This document shows, in pieces, positions 25,081 to 37,724 of a stretch of DNA of 64,000 nt. The stretch comes from Blepharisma japonicum (Eukaryota > Ciliophora > Heterotrichea > Heterotrichida > Blepharismidae), in assembly GCA_949751835.1 (NCBI GenBank), contig CATKHK010000034.1:1-64000 (forward strand), in the 5' to 3' direction. The notes under the pieces are model-generated. The model was not told the origin of the DNA and ran no database searches. It was given only the letters and a program-made list of their open reading frames with translations. The translations under genes and the position numbers were made by a program. Numbering within the stretch: the stretch's first letter is position 1; each line of letters opens with the position of its first letter.

Positions 25081-25588
25081 TTTTATTGCCAAAATATTGC
25101 CCGATATTCATCTTTATTTAAGTTTGCTAGAATTTTGGTCATAGTATCGGTTAAAATCTATTTTGATCTTAAATTATTTTTGCGGATGCCATTAAGTATA
25201 ATTATGATAATCAAATTTTGTTAAAATCTTTGCTAAAGTATTAAATTTTATTTAGCCAAATCAATAGAAGAAAAAAAACATCGCCAAAAAGATCTGTCTT
25301 GATGCTGAGTTAAGGGTTGTGTAATTTTCAGGAATATTACTAATAAATCAATCATATTATGGTTATGAAATTATAAAAATGAAATGATAAGCCTTGATGA
25401 GATGCAGATATATTTAAGAGTTAGGCTATAGTAGAAAAGATGATGATACAGCGCAGTTTATCTATAAAGTTAATTTCGACTGCTTGCAAAGAGTCCGATG
25501 AGAGAAGAAATTATTAAATGATTATAATAGATATTACTATTATAGTAATATAATAATTTAATTAATTAAAATAATTATAATTCCTGAA
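25081..25588. other. Intergenic, no gene seen
   Basis: AT-rich with no supportable frame. The last ~90 bp share the TAATAGATATTA and ATTATAG motifs seen downstream of the other TPR genes and may be common 3' flanking sequence. Confidence 0.4.
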
Positions 25589-28500
25589 TTACTCTAAACT
25601 TATCATCAGGCTACCAATAGTTTCATCGTCAAGCTCTAATAAATTATAGCCAATTTGCTCTAATTTCATACAACAGTCAATAACTTTTGAAGAAGAAAGA
25701 CTTGTAATGGTGCATAACTCTTTCAGTAGGCTTGGCTTATTCAGTAAGCAGCATTTATATTTTATTTCTTTTATATAAAAAACATTGCAGCACTTACAAC
25801 ACTTAGAATTTTTTATTTCTATTTCTGAAGAAGTCACTGCCACTAACTGATTGACAATTTCTCTTGGATTTAGATTATTTAGATTTTGATCATACATAAT
25901 TGAATAGAATATCTTTAAAGCATCAATACAACCTAAAATTTCTGGCTTGTTTTGATTTGGACTGTTTCCTATGTTTTCAATAAAAAAACCTTTACATTTA
26001 TTTATAAGTCCTTTTCTTATCCAATACTCGACCTCAAAATTATTTTCACAGGCTTCGATTTTAGTTTTGTTTCTTAAAGTGGCAGCCTCTGCTATTGATT
26101 TAATTACACTTTCTGGTTCATTTGAATTTATAATCAAAATGTTTAGAATCTTTTCTGCATGCTTTTTAATATTATCACTTGTTATTTTTTCTATCTCTTG
26201 AGTGGAGATGTTACTAAGCAATTTTCTCACATCTGGAGTTAGCCTCATTATTTTGATAATAATGCTTGAATTTGATGCATCTATAGAAGTAACTATACCT
26301 GCATAAAGTGTTTCAGTCTCCAAGTGAGCATCGTGAAGTCTTTTAAACAGAACTTCATAGTATCTTTTTAATATATTATCTCTCTCTATTTCAGGGTTTA
26401 CCACAAATCTTAATTCTATTTGATCTCTATTTGTATTTTGCTGTAATCATGATCAGAGAAGAGCAATTTTTTCAGTAGCCTCATTTTTAAAATCATCAAA
26501 TTCAATTTCTAATTGCCGAATATCTTGCTGCGGTTCTTTGCTAAATTGATAGTATTGTGAGTCTAAACTATCAACTGATTTTGCAACGATTTTTGAATAC
26601 TGTGCTTTAATTGCTACCCCTTGATCCATAATCATATTCAAAAATTCAGGGTTTCCTTGAGAAGCATTATTTAGTCTCTGAAATTCATCTTTAAATCCAA
26701 CTACGATTTCATGCAGCTGAATAAGTTTTTGTAGCTGCTCAATAAGATTATTGCTTATATTTTTGTTATAAACATAATTATAACCTTCAAAAACTCCAGG
26801 ATCGCTGATTTCATTTGCTTGGATTTTTTGCATTAGATCATAAGCTTGATGAAAGTCCTGTAAAGCTTCTACTTCTTGTCAAAGCTCATTTAACGCTCTC
26901 GCTCGAAAGCAAAAATGCAAACAATTATATGGTTGAAGTTGGATGGCTTCATTGAAACATTCTATTGCTTCAGTATTTTTGCCCAATTTTATAAGAGAAG
27001 CTCCTTTATATGCGTGTGTTATATCGATATCTGGTTGAATTTCAATAGACTCGTCGAAACATTTTATTGCTTTGCTATACTTGCCTAATTTCATAAGTGC
27101 TAAACCTTTATTGCAATAAGCTGAAGCATGATCAGGTTGCATTTTAATAGCTTTGTCAAAACATTTTATTGCTTCATTATATTTGTCTAAATTTCCAAGA
27201 GCGCTACCTTTACTATTATAAACATCAGCTTCATAAGGGTTTATTTCGATAGCCTTATCATAACACTCAATTGCTTTAGCTTCATTTTTTAAATATATAA
27301 AAGCATCACCTTTCCTTAAATATGCTTCAAATAAATCAGATTGAATGTCAATAGCTTTATTACAACATTCTATTGCTTCAGTATATCCACCTATATTAAT
27401 AAGAAAATCAGCTTTATCGCAGTAGGTTTGTGCTTGATCAGGTTTAATTTTGATAGCATTGTCGTAGCATTCTATAGCCTCAAGATTTTTGCCTAAAGCA
27501 TTAAGAGCAGAACCTTTATCAGAGTAAGCGTCATAATAGTCAGGCTTGAATTTTATTGCTTCATTAAAGCATTCTATGGCTTCAAGATTTACCTCTCTAT
27601 TCAGGTCTTTATTATCGCTAGTTTCAATCTCATTATTTTTGAGTTCCTTATAAAGTTCTATTGTTTTTACATTTCTGCTTATACACATAAGAGCAGCACC
27701 TTTATTATAGTAAGCCTCAGCAAGGTCAGGCTTAAGCTTGATTGCTTCATCGCAATATTCTAATGCTTCAATGTATTTATCTAAATCAATAAGAGCAGCA
27801 CTAATATTAAGGTAGGCCTGAGCATAATGAGGCTGCAACTTGATTGCTTTTTTACAAGATTTTATTGCATCATCATTTCTACCTAAATGCAGAAAAGCTA
27901 ATCCTTTATTACAGTAAGCTTCAGGTAGATCAGGTTTAAGATTGGCTGCTTTGGTAAATAATTCTATTGCTTCAGTGTCTCTTTTTAAATTTATCAGAGC
28001 AACACCTGTATTGCAGTAAGCTTCAGCATGATAAGGCTTTATCTTGATTGCTTTTTCAAAAGATTTTATTGCTTCAGCGTCGCTGCCTAAATTCATAAGA
28101 GCTAAGCCTTTTCTATAGTGAGCTTCAGGTATGTCAGGCTGGATTTTAATAGCCTCATTACAGTATTCTATTGCTTCAAGATTTTTTCCACACATAATAA
28201 GATGAGCAGCTTTATCACAATAAGTCAGCGCTAGATCAGGCTGGATTTTGACAGCTTCTTTGTAGCATTCTGTTCCTTCGTCAGTTTTGCCTAAATTCAT
28301 CAGAGCGCTACCTTTATTATGTAGAGCTTTAGCCAGATTAGGATTTATTCTGATTGCTTTGTCGCAATATTCTATTGCTTCAGTGTTTCTGCCTAGCTTT
28401 ACTAGGGCAACACCTTTATTTGCATATGCTTCAGCGAAATGAGGCTGGATTTTGATAGCTTCATCATAGCATGTTGTTGCTTCAATATTTTTGCCTAAAG

Positions 28501-29683
28501 TATCAAGAACTAAGCCTTTATTACAATAAGCGCCAGCATCACCAGGTTTTAATTTGATCGCTTCGTCACAGCAATCTATTGCTTCAAGATATCTGCCTAA
28601 AGCTTTTAGCGCAACAGCTTTATTACAGTAAGCTTCTGCAAAACCAGGGTAAAGTTTTATAGTTTCATCAAAAAAATCAATTGCTTCCTGATTTTTGTCT
28701 AAAGCACAAAGGCAAGCTATTATATTACTTCTAATTTCTTTTTCATCAAGATTAAGCTCTAATGCTCTATATCAGCAATCTAATGCTTCTTGGTATTTTT
28801 CTAACTCATAAAGTGCGTCGGCTTTATTGCTATAAGCATTAGCGAAATCAGGCAAAATGTTGATTGCTTCATTGTAGCTTTCTATTGCTTCCTGGTATTT
28901 TCTCAAGGCATAAAGAGCTGAGCCTTTATCATGATAAGCATTTGCTAGATTATCTTGAAGCTTAGCTGCTTGATTGTAGAGTTCTTGAGCTTCAATACTT
29001 TTGCCTATATCAGTAAGTGCATCGCCATTATTTCTATATGAAAGAATTTCATCAGTTATGAGTTCGATTGTTTTATTATGGCATTTTATTGCTCTATTAT
29101 ATTTGCCTAAACTATAAAGAGCTATGCCTTTATTAACATAAGCATCAGCATCATCAGGATTAAGCTTTATTGCCTTACCAAAGCATTTTACTGCGTCAGC
29201 ATTTTTACCTAGACTTGCAAGAACAAAACCTTTATTGCAGTAGGCAAAAGGATCATCAGGCTCTCGCTCAATTGCCTTATCATAGAATTCTATTGCTTCA
29301 TCTTTTCTGCCTAATTCTTCAAGGGCATTGGCTATATTATTGTAAGGATGCGCATTGTCTGGCTCGAGTTTTATTGCTTCTTCATAGCAATTTATTGCTT
29401 CAATTATTTTACCTAAGCCATGAAGAGTAGCACCTTTGTTAATATGAGCATCAGCATCATTAGGATTTAATTTGATTATTTGATCATAACATTCTAGTGC
29501 TTCAAGATCTCTTTGTAAAGAACTAAGAGCAGCGGCTTTATTATTGTATGCTGTAGCATCATCAGGTTTTAGTCTGATTGCTTCTTCATAGCATTCTATT
29601 GCCTCGCTTAATTTATCTTCTACTTCAAATTCTTCGCCTTTTTCGAGCCAATTCAGATAGTCTCTAGACAAATTGTGATCCAT
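25589..29683 (-). CDS. Family B giant TPR protein, intact
   Basis: 1364 residues from ATG 29683 (MDHNLSRDYLNWLEKGEEF) to TAA 25589 without a break when TGA is Trp. The first ~930 residues are about 27 consecutive TPR units of 34 residues (typical unit EAIECYNEAIKLKPDxAEAY with NKGxAL helices). Then come ~125 residues of coiled-coil character (IEQLQKLIQLHEIVVGFKDE), the family boundary motif ALLWSWLQQ, and the conserved C-terminal region: IKKHAEKIL, LGCIDALKIFYSIMYD, the Cys cluster KCCKCCNVFYIKEIKYKCC and the end IGYNLLELDDETIGSL. The start is the conserved family start. There is no signal peptide or membrane span, so it is probably a cytosolic scaffold. Near-identical repeat units suggest ongoing repeat exchange. 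Confidence 0.85.
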
Positions 29684-29899
29684 TACACTTATATAATTAA
29701 TCTATAATTTTTAATAAATTTAATTATATGGAAAAACAAGAAAAGCCAATTGCTAATTCCAAAAGACACACAACTGTTTATGATATTAAAATAATAGGGT
29801 CGCATATTTCTTACTCTTTTCAAACCAGAGTGTAAATTCTCAGCGAGAATTTAAAATTAATGGCAGGGGTGAAATTAAAACAGGAAGCAAGGCTTTTCA

Positions 29900-31030
29900 A
29901 GGAATCATGCCTAATATAAATTAAGGAACTCTTGGGAATTGTCAGGAAATGAATGAGGTTGAAGTATTTATGACATGATAACTTGGTGATCACCATGAGG
30001 CTCAAAAATTCAGCTGACAAGTGAAGCATTGAACAATCTGAAAATTGAGGCACTAAGGGACAAAAAGCTTGTAAAAATCATCAAGTCATATCTTAAAATG
30101 AGCTTAAGAGAAGAATTTGGAGTATCGATTAGTGCCTTTAGGGACTTTTAGAGGATGTAAAATTTTCAGGAGTGGCTAAGAGAATTCTTGAGTAGAGGAG
30201 AGCTATATATTTTTTGACAAGTTATGGATAACAATAAAACCACTCATAGAAGAAGGCGCTATAAATTACAGAATCCAAATAAAAAAAGTAATTTTTGATT
30301 ATCATTTACCAACAGAATCAATAATATATAACTTGGATCTATATGGAAGTGATAGAGGTCAGAATCAGAAATGAAATAGTTGGAGATGATGACCTTCTGC
30401 AGTATATGCTAACTTTGGGAACCAGTAGGCACCCAGAGCTCTTAGTAGCAATATAATCACAGGCCTAATAAGAACTCTGAATCAACTTATTTAAGGAAGT
30501 TAGGATATATGTTAAATGTAATAGAAATTGAAAATTTTTGCTTCAAAATGAGTGGAGTGTGTCAGATTCATTGCGATTTAATATAGTTGATATTTGTTGA
30601 GGTATATGCTACTGTCAATTGCGACAGCAGAGAAACCATAGACAGCTACTTTGAGTTCATACAACTGATTGCTGAAATACTTCTACGGCTCAATGATATT
30701 CTTAGGAGATATGAATTCTCATATTAATGGATACTGCTCATATAGCACAAATGCGAAATGTCTATACCATATTTAGCTACTAAATTTTTAGAATGCGCCA
30801 ATGTTGAACTAAAGTTGAGATAAGATATATGCAGTAGAGGCATGTGTATGGAAAAGTAGAGTAAAATTTATCAGTTTTTGAAGGAAGTGCTAGGATTTCA
30901 CTCTGATCACTCTCAGTGAGCTAATTCTGTTTCAGTTGGAAATTTGAAGATTTATAAAGTTAATACAGGAGATAAAAATATGGAAATGATAGAAAAGATC
31001 AGATACTTCTGGAAAAATTGTAAAAATTGA
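29900..31030 (+). mobile_element. Decayed LINE-like (non-LTR) retroelement, endonuclease region
   Basis: Around 30584-30700 the plus strand reads LIFVEVYATVNCDSRETI then DSYFEFIQLIAEI. After a frameshift near 30695 it reads MIFLGDMNSHINGYCS, and near 30895-30912 GFHSDHS. The order V-Y-A-x-x-N, L-G-D-x-N-x-H, S-D-H-S is that of the apurinic-type endonuclease of non-LTR retrotransposons. An upstream open stretch 30180-30428 (FFDKLWITIKPLIEEG, NSWRWWPSAVYANFGNQ) and helical pieces from 29985 may be an earlier part of the element. No reverse transcriptase motif was found. Frameshifts and stops show it is dead. Confidence 0.6.
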
Positions 31031-31059
31031 AGAACTCTAGAAATAGACTTGGTCATATT

Positions 31060-31661
31060 TAGCATGACCAAGCTTAAAAAGATAAAATTAGTTCTAACGT
31101 CAAGCTATATTAACTGATAGCCAATTTATCCTATTTATGTATGACACTTAATGGCTTTGGAAAAATAAAAGGTTGGTAGTTATGATTAATTAAGTCTTTA
31201 TAAGACCTTATATATAAGAGTAAGCCAGATTGATATTGTTAACGTTAATTCTGATTATTTATAAGCTTCTGATGGCTGCAGGATATCGTGCCTAACTTTC
31301 TCTCAGAGATTGCGCCTTTAGATCTACCAGCTCCTCCAGAGAATGCGTAATATAAACAAGCAGATTCCAGGATACCTAGGCCCTATATCACTTTAGATTT
31401 TCCCAGATGCAATTGCTTTGCCGGAAATCTATAAAATCTAGCTAGATTTATAAACTAAAAAAAATTTTGTATTCATCAAGATCCTTATTACTGAGTAAGC
31501 AAGTATTCGCAGAAACAGAAGGATGAGTTGGCTCTCGAGGACATATATGCGGATGCTAGATGATATTAAATTAGAGTTAAAAAATCAAATCATTATAATA
31601 GATATTATGATTATAGCATTATTTTATAATTTAATTGGTTAAAATAATGAGAAATGATTAA
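31060..31661. repeat. Direct repeat R copy 3, 3' flank of intact TPR gene
   Basis: Aligns with 11180-11798 almost end to end. Homology between the two loci begins near 31060, just after the LINE remnant, which marks the edge of the duplicated block. The protein-like minus-strand frame seen in copy 1 has an extra frameshift here. Confidence 0.75.
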
Positions 31662-33962
31662 TTACTCTAAACTTGCTATCAGGCTACTGATAGTTTCAAC
31701 GTCAAGCTCTGCTAGATTATAGCCGATTTGCTCTAGTTCCATACAGTAGTCAATAACCTTTGAAAAACAAAGACTGGTAATAATGCTTATGTCTTTCAGC
31801 AAGCTTGGCTCGTTCAATAAGTAACATTTATATTCTATTTTTTTTATATAAAAAACGTTGCATCCACTAGACTTAGGTTTTTTTAGTTCTATTTCTGCAG
31901 TAGTAACTGTCACAAACTGATTGGTAATTTCTTTAGGATCTAAATTATTTAGATTTTGATCATACATGATTGCATAGAGTATCTTTAAAGTATCAATACA
32001 GCCTAAAATTATTGATTCACGATGACTTGGGTTATTTTCAGTAAAAAAATCTTGTCAATTATTTATAACTCCTTCTTTTATCCAATAATCGACCTCAGGA
32101 TTATTTCTACAGTCTTTGACTTTAACTTCGTTACTTAAAGTGACGGTCTCTGCTATTTGTAAAATAAAACTTTCGAATTCACTGGAATTTATATTCAAAA
32201 TTCTTAGAAGTTTTTCTGCATACTTTTTAATATTATCAGTTTTTATTTTTTCTTTGTTTTCAGTAGTGACATTGCTAAGCAATCTTCTCTCAGCTGAGGT
32301 TAGCTTCATTATTTTCATAATAAAATTTGGATTTGATGAATCTATAACTATATCTGTACCTGTATAAATTTTTTCAGCCTCCGAGCGAGCGTCTTGAAGT
32401 TTTCTAAATAGAGTATTATGGTATCACACTAATGAAAGATTTTTTTTTATTTGAGGGTTTATCACAGGAATTGCGTATCTATTTAGATTTTGTTTCAATG
32501 TTTCAATTTTTTCATTTACTTCATTTTTAAAATCATCAAATTCATCATCTATTCGTCAGATTTCTTGATGAGGCTCTCTGCTGCTGCTAAAATGCAAATC
32601 CATGATATAAGATAATTTCCCTCCAATTTTTGCAAACTTTTCTATAATACTTGTCTCTTCATCCTTGATCATGCTCTTAAATTCCCGGTTATCTTGAGCA
32701 GCATCATTGAGTTTTTGAAGTTCCTCTCTGAAATTAATTACAATTCCCTGTAGTTGAGAAAATTTTAGTAGCTGTTCTATGGCATCACTGCTCATTTTAA
32801 GGTTAAAATGATAATTAAAACCTTTAAAAATACCAGAATGGCAGATTTCTTCATTGTTTTCTTGCATAAGATTGCAATCTTGATTAAAGTCCTGTAAAGC
32901 CTCTAATTCTTGTCCTCGTTCATTATACGCTCTTGCTCGACGCAAGCTATTATCAGATCGTAGTTTGATAGCTTTATTGAAATACTCCACTGCATCAGTG
33001 CCTTGGCCTAAGGCCATACTAACAAGTCCTTTATAAGAGTATGCCATATCATTATCTGGCTGAATTTCAATTGATGTGCTAAAGCATTTAATTGCATCTA
33101 CTAAATTTTTTAAATTCATAGACACTAAACCTTTATTGAAATAAGCTGAAGCAAGATCGGGTTGTAATTTAATAGCTATATCAAAGCAATCTGCAGCTTC
33201 AGAATATCTGCCTAAAAGTCTAAGAGACTGACCTTTACCAATATAAGCATCAGCTTCATTAGGGTTTATTTCGATAGCCTTATCATAAGATTCAATTGCT
33301 TCAATGTGATTCCTTAAATACATAAAAGCATCCCCTTTCCTTAAGTATGCTTCAGCTAAGTTGGATTGGATTTCAATAGCTTTATCACAGCATTCTATTG
33401 CTTCAGTATATCTACCTATGCTAATAAGGCAATCAGCTTTAATGCAATAAGTTTCTGCTCGATCAGGTTTGATTTTAATAGCATCGTTGCAACATTCAAT
33501 TGCCTCACGATTTCTGTGCAAAGAATAAAGAGCAGATCCTTTATAGGAGTAGACTTCATAATAATCAGGCTTGAGTTTTATTGCTTCATTAAAATTTTCT
33601 ATTGCTTCAAGAATTATTCAATAATTATCTCTTGTTTCAGTCTCATTGCGTTTGAGTTCTTTATAAAGCTCTATCGTTTCTTTCTTTCTACATATACTCA
33701 AAAGAGCAGCGCCCTTACCGCAATATGCTTCAGCAAGATCAGATTTAAGCTTTATTGCTTCATCGAAGTATTCTAGTGCTTCAAGATCTCTTTGTAAAGA
33801 ACTAAGAGCAATGGCTTTACTTTTGTAGGCTATAGCATCATCAGGTTTTAGTTTAATTGCTTCTTCATAGCACTCTATTGCCTCGCTTAATTTATCTTCT
33901 TCCTTAAACCTTTCGCCTTTTTCAAGCCAACTCATATGATCTCTAGACAAATCGTCAGCCAT
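31662..33962 (-). CDS. Family B TPR protein, intact shorter member
   Basis: 766 residues from ATG 33962 (MADDLSRDHMSWLEKGERF) to TAA 31662 with TGA as Trp. About ten TPR units occupy residues ~12-360. A helical linker follows (FSQLQGIVINFREELQKL, FDDFKNEVNEKIETLKQ), then the family C-terminal region with LGCIDTLKILYAIMYDQN, SSGCNVFYIKKIEYKCYLL and the end LEQIGYNLAELDVETISSL. The Cys cluster is reduced to SSGCN. It is the working twin of the pseudogene at 11799-14382, but with three fewer TPR units. A cytosolic scaffold role is inferred from the repeats only. Confidence 0.85.
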
Positions 33963-34194
33963 TATATTTTATCTACCGATAATTTTGAATTAAAATTCAG
34001 CTTATTATACTTTTTTAAAAATAATTTATTAGAAATTTTTCAAAGCCAGAAACCTATTTATTATTTATTATGCACCATTTTTGAATTAATAAAATTTGCT
34101 GGGATATTATTCAAATTTATTAAATTTTAATTTATATAATTGATTAAAGTAATTGTAGTGGCTAAGCTTAAAACCAATTTATTCATAAGATAAA

Positions 34195-34670
34195 ATGATT
34201 TTAAAAGCTCTAGTAAGTGATATCCAATTTACCCTATTTATATATGATAGTCATTGACTTTTGAAAAATAAAGGTTGGTAGACGTGTTTAATTAAGTCTT
34301 TATAAAACCTTTATAAGTGTAAGTAAGATTGATATCGTTAACGTTAATTAAGATTATTTATAACATTCTGCTAACTGAAGAATATCGTGCCTAACTTTCT
34401 CTCAGAGTATTGCACCTTTAGATGTGTCAGCGCCTCCAGAGGGAGTGCAATTAAAGAAGTAGATTTCAGGATATCTATGTCTTTTAGCGCTTTAGATTTT
34501 CCCAGAGGTCATTACCCTTGCCGGAAGTCCACAAAATTCAGCTAAATTTATAAACTAAAAGCAATTTTACATTTATCAAGATCCATATTATTGTGTAAGC
34601 TAGCATTTACAGGAACAGAAGGACGAGATGGCTTTTGAGGATATTAATGCAGATGATAGATAATATCAAA
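34195..34670. repeat. Direct repeat R copy 4, 5' flank of intact TPR gene
   Basis: Matches 14795-15255 closely and the 3' flank copies more weakly. In the minus-strand frame the same protein-like words recur (PSRPSVPVNASLHNNMDLDK), with stops. The preserved amino-acid wording across four diverged copies suggests a once-coding sequence. Confidence 0.7.
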
Positions 34671-35344
34671 TTAGGCTTAAATAGTTTCTTATAGAATTTA
34701 CTACTTCAGCATTTCTACCTAGATTTTTAAGAGCTAAATTTTAGTAAAATAAGCTGAAGCTAGATTTTAATAGCTTTATTGTAAAATTCCATAGCTGCTA
34801 TTTTCTATTAGGTATTTTCTTTCAGTTTGTAAAAGCTTTTTCTAGTCTGATATACTTAAGTATGTAAATGATTTTCATGTTGAAATGATAAGATGCTCTT
34901 AATATGCTAGCTATTTATATTGTTTAATACTGTTCGGTGACTTATAGAAAGCTAATAGGAGCTGAAGAGTAATAATAAAAATAAAGAATCATAATAATAT
35001 ATGGAAATAAAACTAGTTAAGGAAAAATTATTATATTTAGGGAAAGCGTGCTAAGCTTAGATGAAAATAAAAATATTAATAAGTTATTTAAACTATTTAT
35101 TTTGAAGTTTTCTTTTTAAGGAAGATTAGCTTAAATAAAACACTGCTCCAAGTCAGATAATTATCAAGACTTTCGAATAATAAATAATTCTTTAATCTAT
35201 TGCATGCATAATATATCAAGGTAATATAAAAAATATTTGAATAAATGTAAAATTGCAAATAATAAATTAAATTTTAAACTTATTAGAATATATTTCTAGT
35301 TTTGATTAACCAAAGAGTATCAGTAACTCTTTCTTATGCAGCAC
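34671..35344. other. TPR scrap followed by AT-rich intergenic sequence
   Basis: 34680-34810 repeats the TPR scrap also seen at 15270-15400. From 34900 to 35340 the sequence is very AT-rich and I see no gene. Confidence 0.45.
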
Positions 35345-36345
35345 TGAATTGCTCAATACAAATGAGTCTTATTAAAGACAGTCATTCTTCCATATCCAAA
35401 GTCATTAGAACTAAATAAATTCCATAAATGAGAGGTATTGCTTAATTCTGCATTGTGGCCTATAACGCTTCTCCATTCCCATCAATCATATAAACAGTTG
35501 CCTGTGGATTTAAATGTAAATTCGAATCATCACGCTCGCTTTGAATTGTTTGATTTTTGGTATATTGGGCCCATTCTTTCATAAGTATGTAAATGGCCAG
35601 CAAGAAACATATCAACTCCTTGCTCATAAAAAATGTCCTCAAATTTATCTCTGAAAAACCACGTATCAGCCCCACAGACAATATTTCTTTCTACACTATG
35701 TTTAAAGAAATCATATGAGCAATAGAGGGGATGATGAGTCATTACAATTATTCATGGTCTTTCATTACGGTGGGTATTTGCATCAGTTAAGTCATTTATA
35801 AGCCAAAGTCTTTGAAGATCTTCATCATCGTAAGGGTAATAATAATAATAATAATTAAAATAAATTTCTGTGTTTAAAAAACAAAGTGGGCTGGGCCAAT
35901 ATTTATGGAATAAAAAAGACCATCCGGGTCAATGCTGTTTTTCGGCATATTAAACCTCATCCGGTAATGTAGCATATTTTGGTCATTTTCATGGTTTCCG
36001 GGTAAAGTCAGTGAGCTATACTGCTCAAAGAGCATATGTGTTTTATTATACACAGTAAGTTTCCCAAATCCATAGTCATCTGTCCTATAAACACTTCACA
36101 ACTGAGGAGTATGAACAGCTTTGGCATTGTGTCTTAATCGGTTTCCACCTATTCCATCAACTATATGAACTGTTGCCCTTGGATTATTAATATTTGTATT
36201 TGCATTATCATCATCATATTGACTTTTCAAAGTGACATTATGATAAATTGGAGTTATTAATTCATATGAGTGCACAATAGCAGTAAAAAAGACATCGACA
36301 GCATTTTCATGGAATAATTCTTCGTATTCTTACCGTTTTACCTGC
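35345..36345 (-). pseudogene. Purple acid phosphatase-like metallophosphoesterase, chimeric pseudogene
   Basis: Two partial copies are joined on the minus strand. From 36340 to about 36005 there is the 3' part of one copy: NAVDVFFTAIVHSYELITPI, GGNRLRHNAKA, DDYGFGKLTVYNKTH. It runs straight into the middle of a second copy: GNHENDQN, FYSINIGPAHF, MTHHPLYCSYD, FLAGHLHTYERMGPIY. The second copy has the GNHE, H-H-P-L-Y-C-S and G-H-L-H-T-Y-E metal-site motifs of purple acid phosphatases. In the first, the G-H-x-H motif is degraded to TAIVHS. The second also has a frameshift near 35870 (before NTEIYF) and one near 35530. The N-terminal part with the first metal motifs is missing. Confidence 0.75.
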
Positions 36346-36364
36346 CGCACAAGTAATGTTTTGG

Positions 36365-37560
36365 AGGATCATAGTATTAAGCAGCCAATAGATAGATTCA
36401 TCTTCAAGCTTCAACAAGTTATTGCCAATTTGCTCTATCTTATACAACAGCCAATAATTTTTGAAAAATAAGTCTGGTCATGAGTTTAAGTCTTTAAGTA
36501 AACTAGGTTTTTCAATAATTCGCATTTATATTTTATGTCTTTTAATTAAAAAATACAGCATTTGCACTTCTTTTTGATTTTTTCTCTTCTTGAGTAAAAT
36601 TAATATAAGAAGTGTTACACTCATTAATAGAGTGATAGTTTCTTTTTGATGTTTACCTCTTAGATTTGGATTATACATGATTGCATAGAGGATCTTTAGG
36701 GCATCAATACAGCCTAGAATTTCAGTCTTTCTAGATGATCATTCTCTTTCATGTTTACAATAAATAAAGATTTGTATTTATCTACAAATCCGTTATATAC
36801 CCAATATTCGATCTCATAATTATTATCGCAATCCTCTATTTTATTTTTTTTATTTGAAGTTTCAGCCTCTGAAATCATTTTTATTACACTTGTTTGCATA
36901 TTGAGATTTACATTCAAAGTGCGTAAAGAATTCCTGTACTTTTTTTAACGATTTAACAGTTATTCTTTCTGCTCTTCCATAACAGATATTACTAGCTCCT
37001 TCGTAGAATTTTTATTAATATAGCCAATACTTACTTTATTACTATTTCATTGTGTGCGATTGTTGATTTCTTCTTTTTCTTGATTTTCTTGCATCAAGTT
37101 ATAAGCTCTATTAAACCTGTAAAGCTTCGAGTTCTTGTCCTAGACTATTCAATATTCTAGCTCGATTGCGAAAAAAATAGGATTATTAGGTTGCAGATTT
37201 ATTAATTCGCTATAGCATCCTAATGCCCCAGCATTCGGCCCAAAAGAATAAGCGTTGATCCTTTATTAGCATAATTTATAGCATCATCAGGCTTTAATTT
37301 GATTATTTCATTATAGCATTTTATCACTCTAGCATGTCTACCTAACTTATTAAGAGCAATAGCTTTGTTTTAATAAGCAAGAGTATAATCAGTTTTTTTG
37401 GATTGCTTCATTAAAACACTCTAATGATTCTTCATTCCTATTTAAATTTCCAAGAACAAGGCCTTTTTTATAAGCTTGAGCATAATTAGGTTTAGATTAG
37501 GCAGGTTTCAGTATCCTATTAGATAGAAAAAGTCTTGGAATTTCATTCTTATAGAAATCT
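36365..37560 (-). pseudogene. Decayed family B TPR gene
   Basis: The minus strand shows the C-terminal region in pieces: the end matching KLEQIGNNLLKLEDESI near 36380-36440, the N-V-F and KEIKYK area near 36510-36570, and an open stretch 36714-36917 (TSVIKMISEAETSNKKNKIE). TPR units follow from about 37100 to 37490 with frameshifts in most of them. Only a few TPR units remain and no start is visible. Confidence 0.7.
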
Positions 37561-37724
37561 GATGCGCTAAGAGTATCTGGAAAATTTAAAAATCAACCTT
37601 TTGACTCATCATTTTTTGCTAATAGCCAAGCTAATTCTCAGGGCCTCATGCAGCTCAAGATTATGCTTATCTTATCCAGAATATATAGTATTTATTTTAA
37701 ATTCTTAATAATTAGCTGCTAATC

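Noticed and set aside
29170-29430. 86-codon plus-strand frame with repeated LLRQHFYLDLQ-like words
   Set aside because: Its period equals the 102-bp TPR repeat on the other strand; it is a shadow.
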